DNA of 64,000 nt, from positions 21,246,459-21,310,458 of the forward strand of contig NC_136008.1 in the NCBI RefSeq assembly GCF_048128805.1, read 5' to 3'. The DNA comes from Centroberyx gerrardi (Eukaryota > Chordata > Actinopteri > Beryciformes > Berycidae). How positions within the stretch are numbered: position 1 is the first letter of the stretch; the number at the start of each line of letters is the position of its first letter. A model generated the notes under the pieces. The model saw only the letters and a list, made by a program, of their open reading frames with translations. It was not told where the DNA came from and searched no databases. The translations under genes were made by a program, and so were the position numbers. Shown here in pieces: positions 11,010-23,470 of this stretch.

Positions 11010-12650
11010 AAAGGCAGGGTGTTGGAGGAAGCTCCTCCGACCGAGCCCATCTCCAGCTGTCACAAATCATTTCTGCTCGGGAAGTGAGGGGAGGCGAAAT
11101 GTCAAAATATTTGAATAAATTCCACAGAAGCCTGTTGAGAGTGGGGAGGAGCGGTGAGAGGGGTATTGTTGGCGCCAATGGGGTGGAGAGGGGATGAGAG
11201 GGTTGGGGAATAAAGGGGGGTGGGGGGCAGTTGCGGAGGGTGGGCAGGAGGGGGTTTGCATGTGAAATAGCCTTCGCAGGCCTCAGGAGAAACACGAGCT
11301 AAATGGAAATCAAGGGTTTGGCCACTGCAGTGATATTTTGGCTCATTTTAAACAATTCCCTCTCCAGGCTTAGATTACTGATGATGACACTGAGAAACAG
11401 ATAGAAACGCACATGCGCTTTGCACTCTCACTTTTTCTGTACATACTGCATGGCACTGACACGTTTTTAATAAGGACAGACAGCAAATTGGCACATTCTG
11501 TATATACTATCTAAATTGAATATATTAATACGGTGAAGAGTCTTTTATAACGCACATTTCTGTATTGGCCTACTTGTTAATGTGAATATTCTGCACATAT
11601 TTGCTGTATATAGGCATTTCACTTATCTGTCTTCTTCATATTCTCATATCCTTCTCATTTGTTACATATTGCATATATATTGATTTTTTTTACTTATTAC
11701 AGACTGCATCTCTTCATATCTATTCATATCATATATTTTTGCTACATTTTCATATTGCACATATGCGGCATTCATTTTTTCCACTAGTTCCACTGCTATT
11801 ATTTTTGCCTAATAATTATATAATCCTCTTAATGCAGTAATTCATATTTTTTCTTACACTTTCATTCATGCATTTCTATTAACATCTTCTAATGTTGTCT
11901 AATGTTGTCAGTTGTGTATGTTTATATAACCCACATTTGTTGTTGTTGTTGTTGTTGTTTGTATTCTTATTTCTATTCTATATTTCTTTGCTGTATCCTA
12001 TTACTATTTGCTGCTGCGATGACCATATTTCCCTCCCCTTATCTTATCTTTATGTATATTAGACATTACTGTATGGCCTATAAACCACAGCGGCTGTTTA
12101 TGCTGCTATTTCACAATAGAGGTAATATACTGCTTAGACACCAACCAATCCTGTCTGATCATTTATCCAATATTCTCCTCTCCGCTATGCTTCCTGGTGG
12201 TGATTCTGCATCACCAGCAGAGAAACGTGCTCCCCTCAGCTCCATCCCTGTAGCGGCTGTAGTGTGTTTAGACGAGGGTGAGCGATCGTGTCGGTGGTGT
12301 GCTGCTTGACCTCTGAGACTAAGACTGTCATCGTCCTGCACTGCGTCAACTCTGCCAGGGTCACAAACACTACAGAGACCTTGGAAGGTGACAGAGCTCT
12401 GCCTCGGATCTGCTGTGTCCCGCTAGACTCTCCGGTGCTGCACCGGAGCGGGTACAAGCTGTGCAAGCAGAGAGGCTGTGAAACACTGAGGAGATCTGTA
12501 AGAGATGTGATGTGGTGATAATTATGAGACTGAGGCAGGTTTAGGTCAGGAGCTTTCTTCCTCAAGAGCTTCCTTGATTCCATTTACTTGATTTAGACCT
12601 AGGCTGTTTGACTGGTGGTTTGACATTATGTTAAGCCTTTCATCGTTGTC
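11006..12650. other. Intergenic DNA, no gene seen
   Basis: Includes an AT-rich pyrimidine stretch at 11600-12050 with a short TTG triplet run at 11939-11958, and a GC-richer patch at 12180-12520. The overlapping frames in that patch (12159-12583) lack family features on both strands. Confidence 0.45.
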
Positions 12651-12652
12651 GA

Positions 12653-12825
12653 ATTTCATGTTTCGACTTCAATTAAAGGATTGCATGGTTCTCTGTGGGT
12701 TGAGAAAATTCTACAGCCCTTGGGTTTATGAAACCTTTTCAAAACCAATTAGATAATCTCAAAAATGCATTGTCACCGAGCTAAAAACAAGCTGCGTTTA
12801 TTAGTTTCTGAAAAGTTTACATTTT
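12653..12825 (+). repeat. Dispersed repeat, copy A
   Basis: Aligns by eye in the same orientation with 26995-27170. Shared landmarks are TTCATGTT, ATGAAACC-TTTTCAAAACC, AAATGCAT/AAATGTAT and CTGAAAAGTT. Two diverged copies of one interspersed element; the family is not identified. Confidence 0.65.
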
Positions 12826-13777
12826 GAAGACAACTGACAACAAGATTGTGCTCCTCTTGCCATGCGTTCACACTGCGAGCGACTTGGTTGATGTGTCGCT
12901 CTATTCTGACTGACTGTGGGCGGTGCAAGAGGCTCTTATAGCATCTGCAGCGGTCTGCAGCTATAAAGCACAAAACAGGCAAATCATATATTTTTTGCTG
13001 CTTTGCAACCGTTCTCTAAGCATCGTTTTTGAGACGTTTATTCCTGTAGACTTTCAAATAAAAGTGGTAGAGAACTGGGAAGCTTTGAATGGCCGGAATC
13101 TACTTCTCGTCCATTTTGCACTTGCCAGGTGGAGCTATTGTTTGTGACACTAAATCACATGGGTAGGGAAACAAACAAGTGCAGAAATCTGATTGGCTGT
13201 TGACGGCCGACGACAACTTCAACTTCAACTTCAACTTCTCGAAGCCGACAAGCTTGTTGAGCGTCCGCACATCGGCCGAGCTTCCCTGCTCAGCTCTATA
13301 GGAAATGAATGGACTTCTGTTGACGTGATGATCATGTTGTGTGAGCGCAGTAAACATCTTGGGTATGTGACAGCCTTTAAACAGCCTACATGTCGTGCGT
13401 TTGCGCTGCTGCGCGTTTCACCCTGCAGGCCTGAACCGAAGCCAACATCACCATGAGCTAATATTTATTTTTTGCTTAATTTTCCCCCCTACTCTGTTAT
13501 TAATATTTAGCGGCAAGGTGAAGAGTGAATTAAGGACAGATTCCGGTGATAAAGGTCTGATGATGCTTGTTTGTTCAAAGTCTCAGAGTGCATGTTCTTT
13601 ATCAGACTGTGTGCATCTCCTCTCTTTGTTCGGATGATCTCTGGGGTGCAGTGGAAGTCGCAGGGTCAGTGTCTCCTCTGTGTGCCTCTGAACTCACTAA
13701 CACTGTATTTAATTAGGCCTCTAATCAGCCACTAAACACACAATAAAATGAGACAATCTGTATCTGTTTACCCCCCT

Positions 13778-13811
<34 letters not shown>

Positions 13812-15360
13812 ACATATTTGCATGTAGTGGGTAAAAAAAAAAATCATTTATCAGGGAGAAAGATCAAGGTCATGACTCCTCATCACCACCGATTCCCTGA
13901 AACCAATTAAACTGTCGGTCGGTGAAGTTCAGTTGGAGGACGCGGACCGGAAAACAATAGCAGAAGGAGATGACAGCTTCTCCCCGCTATCTCCAGCCGT
14001 ATTTTCTCGCCGCGGTAATTATATTTGCAGATTCTGTCATTTAGACTAAAAAGCTGGAGAAGTTTTGTAATCAGTCGGAAATATTCGAAACGCTCTTTTA
14101 GATAGCGTTATCAACCTTTAGAAATGGAAGTCAAATGTTAGATGTGTGACAAAAATCAAAGATTCTGATTGGAGGTCAGAAGTGCTCCACTTGAATGATG
14201 AATAGCTGTGGTCTGTAATATAGGAAGAAGCAATCAACATGTGGACTTTCATGAAATGTAAAGGTTAATGTCTACACTGGTATTTGGGAATATGGTCACA
14301 GAATAGATGAAGAATGTAGGTTTTCCTTGTGATTACTTATATTTACCACCCAAATTATAGCTTAATGAAGCAAATAAGCACGCTGCTGAACTATTTTTTA
14401 AGTAAAGTATTCTGATGTGTTGCTGAGCAAGCGCAGACAGCAGCATTTTCCTCATTCACTTATATGATACGACCTGTCCAACAAAACTGCAACAAAGTGC
14501 ATGTGGGAATATCTCATTTTAAATGTCCTTTGCATTTGTCCTATTGCATATTTACTGTTTTCTCTTTTAAATGTGCATTCAAACCTGTCACCTCTACTGA
14601 TACAGCGGATAGCACAGTCACAGTACAGCACAGTAATTCTTTAAATGAGAAGAACTGCACTGCACTGTACTGCACCCTCAGTCCCAGCTCATACAATCCC
14701 TCTCACTTCCAGGTATTTTACTCTTCACACTTAAACTGCCGGTACATGTCTTGCCCTGCCGACGCGCATACATGCATAATACGTGTTGAACTGTCAGATA
14801 TATTTACATGCATGTGAATAATAAATGTCCTGCCACCTGGAAGTCATGTTTAGAACAGCATGGCTACTTGACCGCGTCATGCTGCCACTTGACCACAGGC
14901 TTGTTCGAGGTAAATTATGCTGTACCATAACACACGAGGATCCATTTATACATTGCAAAGCTTCCACGACTTCATGACCTCGGTATAAGCTCAGTCCCAC
15001 AGAGCATAAGCTAGGATAATACGATATGACGCAGTATACTATATTAGGTGGGGTTTTTTTTCAGGGAAATCCATTGAAACAGGAGGTTAGCGGCAGTGCA
15101 AGCCTGCCTATCACCGCTTCAATCTAAATGGAGATGGGCAGGCATGCCTAGATATTTTCAGAGCCCCGTGAGACGTTTCCCACTGTGGGTTGATCGTGCT
15201 GCTGCTCGGGGAAAAGAGCGCGGCTCTGGGATTTTTATATACAGTGTTCTATACAGAGAATACGCTCTCTAACTCGCTTTTCAACCTCTATGCAAAGAGC
15301 AAGGAGACTGGCAGACTCGTTATTTAAGTGGCTTTTGACAGCTGGGGCATAGCAGAGGGA
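12826..15360. other. Intergenic DNA with one CA repeat
   Basis: A CA run lies at about 13783-13810. The stretches 13860-14060 and 15060-15250 are unique and could be conserved non-coding DNA. No exon found. Confidence 0.4.
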
Positions 15361-15361
15361 C

Positions 15362-15367
<6 letters not shown>

Positions 15368-15411
<44 letters not shown>

Positions 15412-15418
15412 CGAGAGA
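15368..15418. repeat. GT/GA microsatellite
   Basis: A short GT run passes directly into an interrupted GA repeat. Confidence 0.9.
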
Positions 15419-16379
15419 GTGCGTACACATGTATCTGTGCATGCATTTGTGTGTGTCCGTCCACATTTGCATTTGTGTGTGCTCGGCCATGTGCATATGT
15501 ATGTGTGGCACAGTGGACCAGAACAGAGCGCTGACAGTAGCAGGAGTTGCTGCTCGCTGATGCCTGCCTGGAGGAGCTGACAGCGGCCCGGCCTGTCAAT
15601 CACAGAGCGTGCCCACTAGCCCCCCATTCACATCATCCTATCTCGTTAACTCCGAATCCGGCTGGATACTGTTTATATACTGCGTGTGTGTGTGTGTGTG
15701 TGGGGGGGGGGGGGGGCGAGTGAAGTGGTGCATCCTCTTCTCTGATGCGCTTCTGTGTTACTGTCTTAGTTGCGTGGGTCCGTTTCAGACAAAGCTCAAG
15801 CCCGGACAGGGGGGTGATGAAAACCCGGTACGAGGCTTGCTAAGAAACACACCATGTTCTTACGTATTCCAGTGTATTAGCGCTAATCCGTTTTTGCGGA
15901 AACTTGCCCAATCAGTGGACATAATGCATTCATGTCAAAGTGTAACTCCAGCACATCACTGATTAATCAACACACTCAAGAACCCTTATGTATTACGATC
16001 AAAGCACCTTGCAGGGCATAGACATGTCCACAATTTAGTCGTACTGGGTCTATTTTTATCACCAAAGTGGTCCACGCTCTCTAAGACAGGCCATGCATTG
16101 TTGCCACTGGGAGACAGAGAGAGCTAGAGCTCTTGTAGTCAAAGGTAATTATCTCCTCTTGTCACCCACAAAGGATGCCTGCTAATGAGAGCTGGACTCG
16201 TGATTGGCTGCCCGGGGGTCTGTGGAGACGCTCGGCTCTTTTGGTTTTGACAATAGAGCCTCAATGCACTGGAGAGACAGACGGACTGGACAAGTCATTC
16301 ATCTATGCAAATGCCAGCCAAAATGTGACCGCCACCATACACAAGATCCATTAGGCTCTTCATTATCAGGGGATACAGT
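15419..16379. other. Intergenic DNA with a GT/poly-G run
   Basis: A GT run at 15683-15702 passes into about 15 G residues ending at 15716. The rest, especially 16130-16370, is unique sequence without coding signals. Confidence 0.45.
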
Positions 16380-16403
16380 GTGTGTGTGTTATGTGTGTGT
16401 GTG

Positions 16404-16454
<51 letters not shown>

Positions 16455-16593
16455 GACAAAAAGCCTGTCTGTGTGTATACTGTTTGTGTATAAGTGTGTG
16501 TGTGTGTGTGTGTGCGCACATGTGTCTGTTGTCTGTGTTTGTATTTACTGTAGGTCTCATGATCAGTTTATGCTGTAGGCCTACTTTTGTACA

Positions 16594-16641
<48 letters not shown>

Positions 16642-16642
16642 G
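16380..16642. repeat. GT, GA and AAAG microsatellites
   Basis: GT and GA repeats at 16380-16460, another GT run at about 16495-16513, then about eleven AAAG tetramers at 16596-16641. Confidence 0.9.
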
Positions 16643-16881
16643 TTCAACAGTTATGGATACAATGGAGGCACATGAGACCTTAGCAAGTCTAAGTCAAATT
16701 ATAATTTAATATTCTAAGTATGATTAATATACTTTGTGATATGAAATTGGAACAGATTTTCTAGACATCACACAACAAATCTGTTAGACAAAACTTTATA
16801 TAGAAAAACCCAATCTGGCAGCCGTACCATGCCAACAATATCTGTGGAAATACCTAGCCAACCAACCTTCTTCAATATACA

Positions 16882-17165
16882 GGTTATCAAAAGTCTACAC
16901 ACTCTTTCAGTTTTTTTTCTTCCTATTTTTTACTGCCTTGAGGCCTGAAATGAAAACCAATTAAATCATTTTTTTCACTTTCATGTGGATACAGTAATCA
17001 GCAAAATCAAGGTAAAAAAGGCTATCATTTCTGACACAATTTATTAAAAATGGAAAACTAAAACACTGAGGTTGTGCGAGTGTGCTCACCATTCAGTTAT
17101 TAATTATTAGAAGCATCTTCTGCTTTGATAACAGCAGTAAGTCTGTTTGGATAACTCTCTACCAA
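16882..17165 (+). mobile_element. Tc1/mariner-type element, non-coding end fragment A
   Basis: Begins with GTTATCAAAAGTCTACACAC and contains GCCTTGAGGCCTGAAATGA, GTGCTCACC and a segment about a gap-free 280 bases long. It aligns in the same orientation with 28783-29030. Both look like the terminal untranslated part of a Tc1-like transposon. The assignment rests on resemblance recalled from fish Tc1 elements and on the related transposase remnant at 25735-26510. Confidence 0.5.
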
Positions 17166-18270
17166 CTTAGAAAATGGCTGGTTAAGATGAAAGGACTCCC
17201 AGGCGTGCATTAGTTTAAATGAACTTACTTCTTATTTTCTGGTATCACAGAAACAACAGCACATCAGTCTGCAGCATAGCTGTGCATGATGTTGAACTCC
17301 ACTGCTCTACTCCATTACATGTGTGCATGTTTACATCTAGGAGACCCGCCCCAATAATCCCAATCTATTAACCTACTTATACGTTACTGACATGTGTGTA
17401 GCTGAGCATATAACAACAGATCATGAATGAGTAAAATCAAAAAAATAAAAATAAGAACTACAAAAAGAAAGCAAAATAATGAAAGAAAATATATGGGTGT
17501 GTCTGTTTATAAATAATGTGGAAATGTATGTGGGACACCTTTATTATTATTAACAGCCATCTTTGACATGAATTCTGGGTGTTATGTGAACATTTTCAGT
17601 GTGTTTCAGTATATTATGCTAGCTAGAACCAACCTAGCTAGTCTGTAGTGGGAACTGGCTAAAGTCTTAGTCAGATGTTTTGGTTGAAAATAAAATATTT
17701 GAGGCTTGCATAAAGAAAAAAGGCAGCATTTGCTTGCCTGAAGCTCAAGTGTTACTTTCTCTTCTGTGGCTGTTTGACTGGTGTCTGTATCTATACATAA
17801 TAAAGACAAAATCAATATATTATATGATCTCTTTATCGCACCAAAATTTCAGTTTCCCAATTGAAACCAATGGATGAATGATAAAACTCACTACCATAGA
17901 CACTATAGTAATACATAGGAATATTATAGTGATTTTTGGCTCTGTTTATAGTTGTATTTTAGCTTACCTTTTTTTTCTCTGGGTTTCGCTGCTCTGTAGT
18001 TTATCTGTCTTGCCAGCTCTGTGCCTATAATTTGATATATATCCCATAAGTAACCTTTTTATTATTATGCCAGTTTCCTGATTGAAGCCACCGACTGAAA
18101 TGAAAAAATGTGATGTGACCATGTTCACTTCCCATGGAAACAGGGAAGGTAGTTCCTGCTAGTTCAAAAACAGTAAATTATTTTTGGAATATTTTGTGTA
18201 ATAAAAAACACACGGATGATTTTGGAGTCCATGTTCTCATCTCTTCCTTTAAGACCTTTAACAAATTGTT
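17166..18270. other. AT-rich intergenic DNA
   Basis: No gene seen. Phrases such as GGAATATTATAGTGATTTTTGGC near 17920 belong to a repeat that recurs at 19660-19900 and 52740-54910, given here only as a general resemblance. Confidence 0.4.
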
Positions 18271-18271
18271 A

Positions 18272-18494
18272 GGTCCCCTGGTAAATTTGGCATACATATA
18301 ATCCACCAAGCAGCTCTTACTGCAATAAAATCTCAACTTTTAGAATTGGTTCACTTTTTATTCCTACAGTCGCCTTCCACCAGAATACAGCATGGCAGGC
18401 TGCACTGAACAGCCTGAACCAACTCAAGTTAGAATTTTATTTAAATAAGTGCTGCTTGGTGGATCAGGTGTACGCCAAATTTACCAGAAGACCC
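18272..18494. mobile_element. Foldback MITE with about 80-bp inverted arms, copy A
   Basis: The left arm (18272 to about 18352) and the right arm (about 18410 to 18494) are imperfect reverse complements. Shared blocks are CTGGTAAATTTGGC, GATCCACCAAGCAGC (with one change) and TTGGTTCA. The whole could fold into one long hairpin. The right-arm block TTTAAATAAAATTCTAACTT (read on minus) and the left-arm block TTTTAGAATTGGTT recur in a related element at 31215-31415. This is a non-autonomous DNA transposon; the superfamily is not determined. Confidence 0.7.
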
Positions 18495-20540
18495 TCAGGA
18501 TTCGTAAAAGGTCACAAGTCATGCTCTGTGAGGTATGTATGTTTGCCAACAAGCAAGGACACATTAAATTGCCAGATGTTTGAATGGAGTTTAGTGTGAC
18601 GTTTTCTCCATATAAGAGAGAATGGCATGTATCACGGCTGTGAAACAGGGCTTTATTTCTAGCTACTGGTGTTTACAGTTTTGCTGAAAAATCCAAGTCA
18701 GTTTAGCCAACCAGTGTTAGCCTGCTGGGTAATTAGCTTTAGTTTGCTGCTCAGTAGAAGCAGCTGAATCTGGTTGTTGCCTTTTAATGCACACGGCCCA
18801 GTAATACTGCTGATCCAGGTCCATATGATGCTGATTACTGAGCCACACTTCCCTTCAGCTGTCAGTCATTTCTATGGGAGAAATGCCATGTATATAAATG
18901 TAATCATCAGCTTGCAATTTTAGAGAAAATGATATTGAAAATTACTGTTTATCAATATGTGGGTATTTTTCCGTCAATATAAACCTAGTGCTTCTGACCC
19001 ATTTCAATAAGAGGTTCCTTACACTGCAGCCTCAGTGTAATGCATTTAAACTCAGGTACCAATTTAAAAGTCACATTTGGATGTCATAATCTCTTTTCTG
19101 TCAAAGAAATTCCTCTTGAATACTGCTTCACCTCGAGGGTAATGCAATGTATGGCCTTGGATCTTTTCTGTCCAGTACGAACTGAAATGTTAAGTGGACT
19201 CTTCCACAAGAAGTACATGATGAAAATATTATTTGTGCTTCCAGTTACTCATTCCACTAGAGCTGCAACTGCTTTAACCCTAAAGGACTAATGGGTGATT
19301 TTTTAGTTTTGCCTATGTACTAGCTGACACATGAAATGATCTATCTGCTGTCATTGTTTAGATATTTGATCACCATGAGTACTGTGTGGGTCACGGTTTC
19401 TTTTAATCTGCATCTTCCCCAAACACTTTAACAGCCAATTTGATCTCACAGGTTCCTTGCTCCTCGTGTCATTACAATGAGAAAATCCCTCTCTTTAAAC
19501 AATGTAAAATGTAAACAAAACCCATTGCAAAAAGTATGAAATACTCAATCAGGACATGTATTAGATTTTTTTCTAATCTGTTTTAATCCCGTATGTGATA
19601 GAACAATAGTAATCCAATAAAACATGTATAGATCTTATTGCAAATGTAGAAATTTCTTCCTAAGAGGATAAGATACAAATATTATAGCAAACCTAAAAAA
19701 AAGTCTCATAGGAATACTTACAATACACTAAGATTCATATAAAAAGTGAACTATAAATAGGATTCTCATAATAATAAGGAATGCAGACAGACTATAGCAA
19801 TGACTATAGTCATTAACTATATCTGAATGACTAGTAACACCATAATCATTTTTTAGTAATACCATAGCCATTGTTTGATTAACAAATGACTACACCGTCA
19901 CTACTATCATTTCTTTATAGTAACATGTCTTCCTCCAGGCCTCCTATATATACTGACTCCTGCGGTAGATAAGGCAACAAAACAGACATGGGTAAGATTA
20001 AAATAAGAATAAATACTACTATCTGGAAACCTCAATTTCAAGTGTATCTGCAACTAGTTTAGCTGGACGGCATTGAAAATGAGAGAATACAAGATATCAG
20101 CCCGTTACTTTTAAATTTTTTTTTTTTTTTAGAAAAAAACCCCAAAAGAAAACAAAAAAACAGTTACACAAAAGCAGAGTACAGACAAGATTTGTGGAAG
20201 AGGAGAGTGCATGGCATTAGGAGGGTGCATATGTTGGAGAAAAAAAGAAAAAAGTCCACGAAAACAAAGTGGTTTCTCTGCTGGTCAGTAATGACTTAGA
20301 GCAGTGCTACTCAATATTTTACATGACTGGGACCAGTAAACAATGGTACTACAATCTTCAGTGACAGCTCAAATTTAAAATTATCTGGGTTTAACACTTT
20401 AAATAAAGGAAAAAGGCCTATATAGCTGTATCAGCTAACATGGCCAGAAACTGCTCAGCAGCATCTCAGGGTAAAAAGAGCATAAAAACCGCAATTCAGC
20501 AAACAAGGCCAGCAACAGAAACTGCTCAGCAACATCCCAA
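18495..20540. other. AT-rich intergenic DNA
   Basis: Contains dispersed-repeat-like ATAGGAATA and TATAGTCATT phrases at 19660-19920 and a poly-T/poly-A stretch at 20115-20160. No exons identified. Part of 20100-20588 may be 3' UTR of the minus-strand BEN gene that ends at 20589, but I saw no convincing polyadenylation signal. Confidence 0.4.
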
Positions 20541-20541
20541 G

Positions 20542-20584
20542 GTGTGTGTGTGTGTGTGTGTGCGTGTGTGTGCGTGTGTGTGTA
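20542..20584. repeat. GT microsatellite
   Basis: GT repeat with GC interruptions, five bases past the stop codon of the BEN-domain gene, so it probably lies in its 3' UTR. Confidence 0.9.
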
Positions 20585-20588
20585 CGTG

Positions 20589-20683
20589 CTACTTTCTGAA
20601 TAACTTTGCTTCATTGTTGAGCTTGGTTCGGATGATGCGCTTGGTCTCCCTCTCGTCCATTGCGTGTGTCCGCCGCATGTATT
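20589..20683 (-). CDS. BEN gene, last coding exon
   Basis: The acceptor is CCCCACAG before 20683. The exon completes a split Glu codon and reads EYMRRTHAMDERETKRII then RTKLNNEAKLFRK and TAG (20591-20589). This is the C-terminal helix of the BEN domain. Confidence 0.8.
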
Positions 20684-23461
20684 CTGTGGGGATAAGCAAA
20701 GACGCATTTTAAACCTGAGATATGCAACTTTTTTTGGTTCCATCAAAACAAAACAAAACAAAACAAAACAAAACAAGTGAAGCTAGCAGCCACAGTGCAG
20801 GGAAGTCATAGCAACAACAGAAAGCAGCAAGAAAATAAAGTACAGAGAACATGTGGCAGACAAGACCCGTTCAAAAGAGAGTGAACATCAGCGTTGCTTT
20901 TTTAGCCCCGCGACAGCAGAGGCTCTATGGATCACACTGTCGGTCAGTCGCTTGCTCGCTCTGTTCACCACTTTTGGTCATGTGGGTGAAAGTGTGCCGC
21001 AGGGTGTTAGATTGCAGACTCTCAATCGAGAGACCCGTGTTCGATTCCTGGCAGGGACGCTTCCACAAAATTCAATGTTGCTTTTAGACTCTTAGTCTTG
21101 TTTTTACTGCAGATTGGCTGTGTTTGCTGTATACTTCAACACCTGTGGTGACTTTATGGATGCCGGTTTCCTCAGCCTCGGGCTACATGCCATTTCAAGG
21201 TAGACAGCTCATCAAGATGAGTGACAAGTGTTTGGGTGGGAACTTGACCAACTAAGGGGGCGGAGGGCGGAGTTAACAATACTGTACAAAAACAACAAAA
21301 ATCTTCCCATACAGTGGTCTAAAGTGTGAGTATTTAGGGATCCATGACATGACAATGTCTGAGAACCCCTGGTTTAGCTAACCAATGCTGGACAAATTCT
21401 AGCCTGCTAACATGGTGCCACTTCCTCTCAGTTTTGTTTTGCTTTACTCAGAACAAAGTAAACAAGCTGGCTTCGCTTAAGACTTTTGAAAGCCAAGATG
21501 TCTGTACTTCGTTAAAACTACATTTGACAAAGGTATGTTGAGGTAATATTGTGATATGAGGCTGTAGAAAAAAATATTACTGCTGAAACCTTCAATAACT
21601 TACCACAAATTGCTTTAACCTTTGTAGGGCACAGCTGGGACTTGGCCTCCTTGTGTTTATGGGCATTGGTTTGTTTCCCAGACAGAGAAGACGATGCCAT
21701 CTCTTCTCTAGAGAATAGGTCTGCCATCATCTCAAGCACAATCTTCTTTGGACTTTTGCTGAGACGTGAAAGTAATTTTTCCTTTATGACTGTTCCCTTG
21801 GCCAGTTCCACCTAAAACATGGAGACACACTACAGTTACTACCGGCAACAACTGCCAAGATCTGTACTGAGGGAGAAAGTCTGGGAGAAACAGGCACTGG
21901 GAGCTTGTCTTCATGGAGTTTTTGTATGAAAACACTACCATGGCATCTTTGTTTGCTGTGGTTGCAGGGTTTGGCTGGGTTGGGGTCACAGTAGAGGGTA
22001 GAGGCTTCTCTGTTGCAGAGAACTGGCTTTTCTCTGGGAACAAAACACATGGAAAACTTTCAGAGAGTCATTACAGTGTTTTACTATTTAGGTCCAAAAG
22101 AATCAAACATACTCTTCTTGATATCTGTGAAATCTGGTAAATATTAATGTTTAAGTCCATTAAAGTTAATGCACCATGTAATTACATTACAGAGGGCACA
22201 TCTGGATTACATTAGCATTATTTATTGATATAACTGTGCATTTTTATTCAGCCATTTGTTTGAATAAAGTGGCATCACTAAAGCAGAACACTGAGAATTC
22301 TGGTAAACAGAGATGTTTCATGGCTTATTTGGTGTGTAAGAAATGCTTTCCAATGCTTTTGTAATTAATTGTATTATTGTAGATGAAGTTAATGATGCTC
22401 AATTCCTCCACAGCACTTTACGATGGCAGCAAATGGAAGTGAATGCTAATTCCCAAATACAATAAATTACATTTTAATAAACAGCTGCAAATCTCCAGTG
22501 CAACAACACATATGCTTTTGGAAGTTTTATGCATGTCTGTAATTATTTGAGCAAAAAAACATAATTCTTTAATTATTTTTGTCATTATTTTTCAACATGC
22601 TGCTGACAACATCAGTTTCACTTAACTATATAAATATAATCTTACAGTGTTATTTACCAAAATCTCAACACTCATGCTAAGAAGCCAACAATTACCATGT
22701 AAATTATGCATATATACCCTTTGGAAGTCTCGCTTTCCTCAAGTCCTTTACCTCTTGGAGCAAGAAAGGCAGCTCTGAAAACACACACATGAAGAATTAG
22801 CCGGTATGTCCAAACTTTTGCTAACTGCATAAGTTTCAGCAAAAATACCACGGCCTAGAAAAAACAAACAGATTCAACACAGGCAAGATTGAGTATGACA
22901 GCTTCAAAGTTACTTTGTTGGGTTTGTCAACACAATACTTTTGCCATGATAACTGTCCGAATAACTATTCATGATTGTTTTTATAGAGCAATGATTGCCA
23001 CACTGTATTTAAGCCATGGGACCTGTCCTTTCCTCAAATAAACCAAACCAGGGCAGACTAACCACTCCAAGAAAAAGCTGCTAAACTGCTGGCTGCATGT
23101 GTGTGGTGCCTGTAGTAATAGGGGGCTTTTATTTTGGAGACCAGACTGTCAGTGTGGCAAAGGTATCTATGGCGACAAATCTAGCAAAATAATTTTAAAG
23201 TTATACTAAGTCATGCTCATGGGGAATTTAGGCCTAGTTGTTTTCTCAGTAATGGTATTTTTGCCATTTACGAGCTAACAAAGAATATGTAAACAAAGAG
23301 TGATATTTACATGCCTATTAAATATGAATACCTAAGGAAAGTCTACCTTCAATAACAGATAGGCACTGCCTCAGCCTGGCGTTTTCACGCTTCAGCTCTT
23401 TCAGCCTGTGGTTTGCTCTACGCAGCTTAATCAGGAGCTCTGATTTGGGCTTGTCCTCCAT
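20589..23461 (-). CDS. Small BEN-domain protein, BEND6-like (five coding exons)
   Basis: Minus-strand gene with coding exons 23461-23347, 22774-22752, 22031-21939, 21811-21604 and 20683-20589. All joints are GT-AG and the phases agree, giving about 177 residues. Residues 1-38 are a charged coiled coil (ELKRENARLRQ) like the short helix that precedes the BEN domain in BEND6. Residues 47-77 are a Ser/Thr/Pro linker. Residues about 78-177 form a complete BEN domain, with the landmarks MMADLFSREEMASSSLSGK and KRIIRTKLNNEAKLFRK. BEN domains bind DNA or recruit repressors, so a small nuclear chromatin or transcription factor is likely (inference). An in-frame stop in the upstream exon fixes the ATG at 23461. 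The weakest parts are the 23-base exon and the exact ends of exon 3. A different member of the BEND5/BEND6 group is possible. Confidence 0.72.
20747..20775. repeat. AAAAC pentamer repeat
   Basis: About six AAAAC units in the last intron of the BEN gene. Confidence 0.9.
20994..21062 (+). mobile_element. tRNA-derived SINE fragment or tRNA pseudogene
   Basis: Carries a B-box-like GTGTTCGATTCC at about 21037-21048 and an upstream A-box-like GCAGGGTGTTAGA, with CAGACTCTCAATC in the anticodon-loop position. The acceptor stem does not pair, so it is not a working tRNA. It sits in the last intron of the BEN gene, opposite to its direction. Confidence 0.55.
21604..21811 (-). CDS. BEN gene, main BEN-domain exon
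   Basis: The acceptor is TTTTAG before 21811 and the donor is GTAAGT at 21603-21598. It encodes 69 codons plus one base, starting VELAKGT and containing the conserved LFSREEMASSSLSGK core and the CPTKVKAIC segment. Confidence 0.82.
21939..22031 (-). CDS. BEN gene, linker exon
   Basis: Reads as 31 codons of Ser/Thr/Pro/Ala-rich linker (TEKPLPSTVTPTQPNP) and ends ATG with donor GTAGTG. The acceptor could be at 22034/22035 or 22032/22033; only the second keeps frame with the flanking exons. Longer open frames continue past 21939 but do not join the BEN exon in phase. Confidence 0.55.
22752..22774 (-). CDS. BEN gene, 23-base micro-exon
   Basis: Lies between TTTTCAG and GTAAAG. With the single base carried over from the first coding exon it encodes ELPFLLQE. 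It is called because both splice sites are good and the phase is exactly what its neighbours need. Confidence 0.55.
23347..23461 (-). CDS. BEN gene, first coding exon
   Basis: ATG at 23461-23459, preceded by nine non-coding exon bases and a TTCCCAG acceptor. It encodes a 38-residue basic and leucine-rich helix and ends GAAG with donor GTAGAC. Confidence 0.75.
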
Positions 23462-23470
23462 GTCAGTGGC

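Noticed and set aside
12159-12583. Overlapping 60-135 codon frames on both strands
   Set aside because: No recognisable domain, no splice sites, moderately GC-rich DNA only.
21732-21938. Extension of BEN gene exon 3 through to the main BEN exon without splicing
   Set aside because: The frame that stays open across 21812-21938 does not match the BEN frame at 21811, and a good acceptor lies there.
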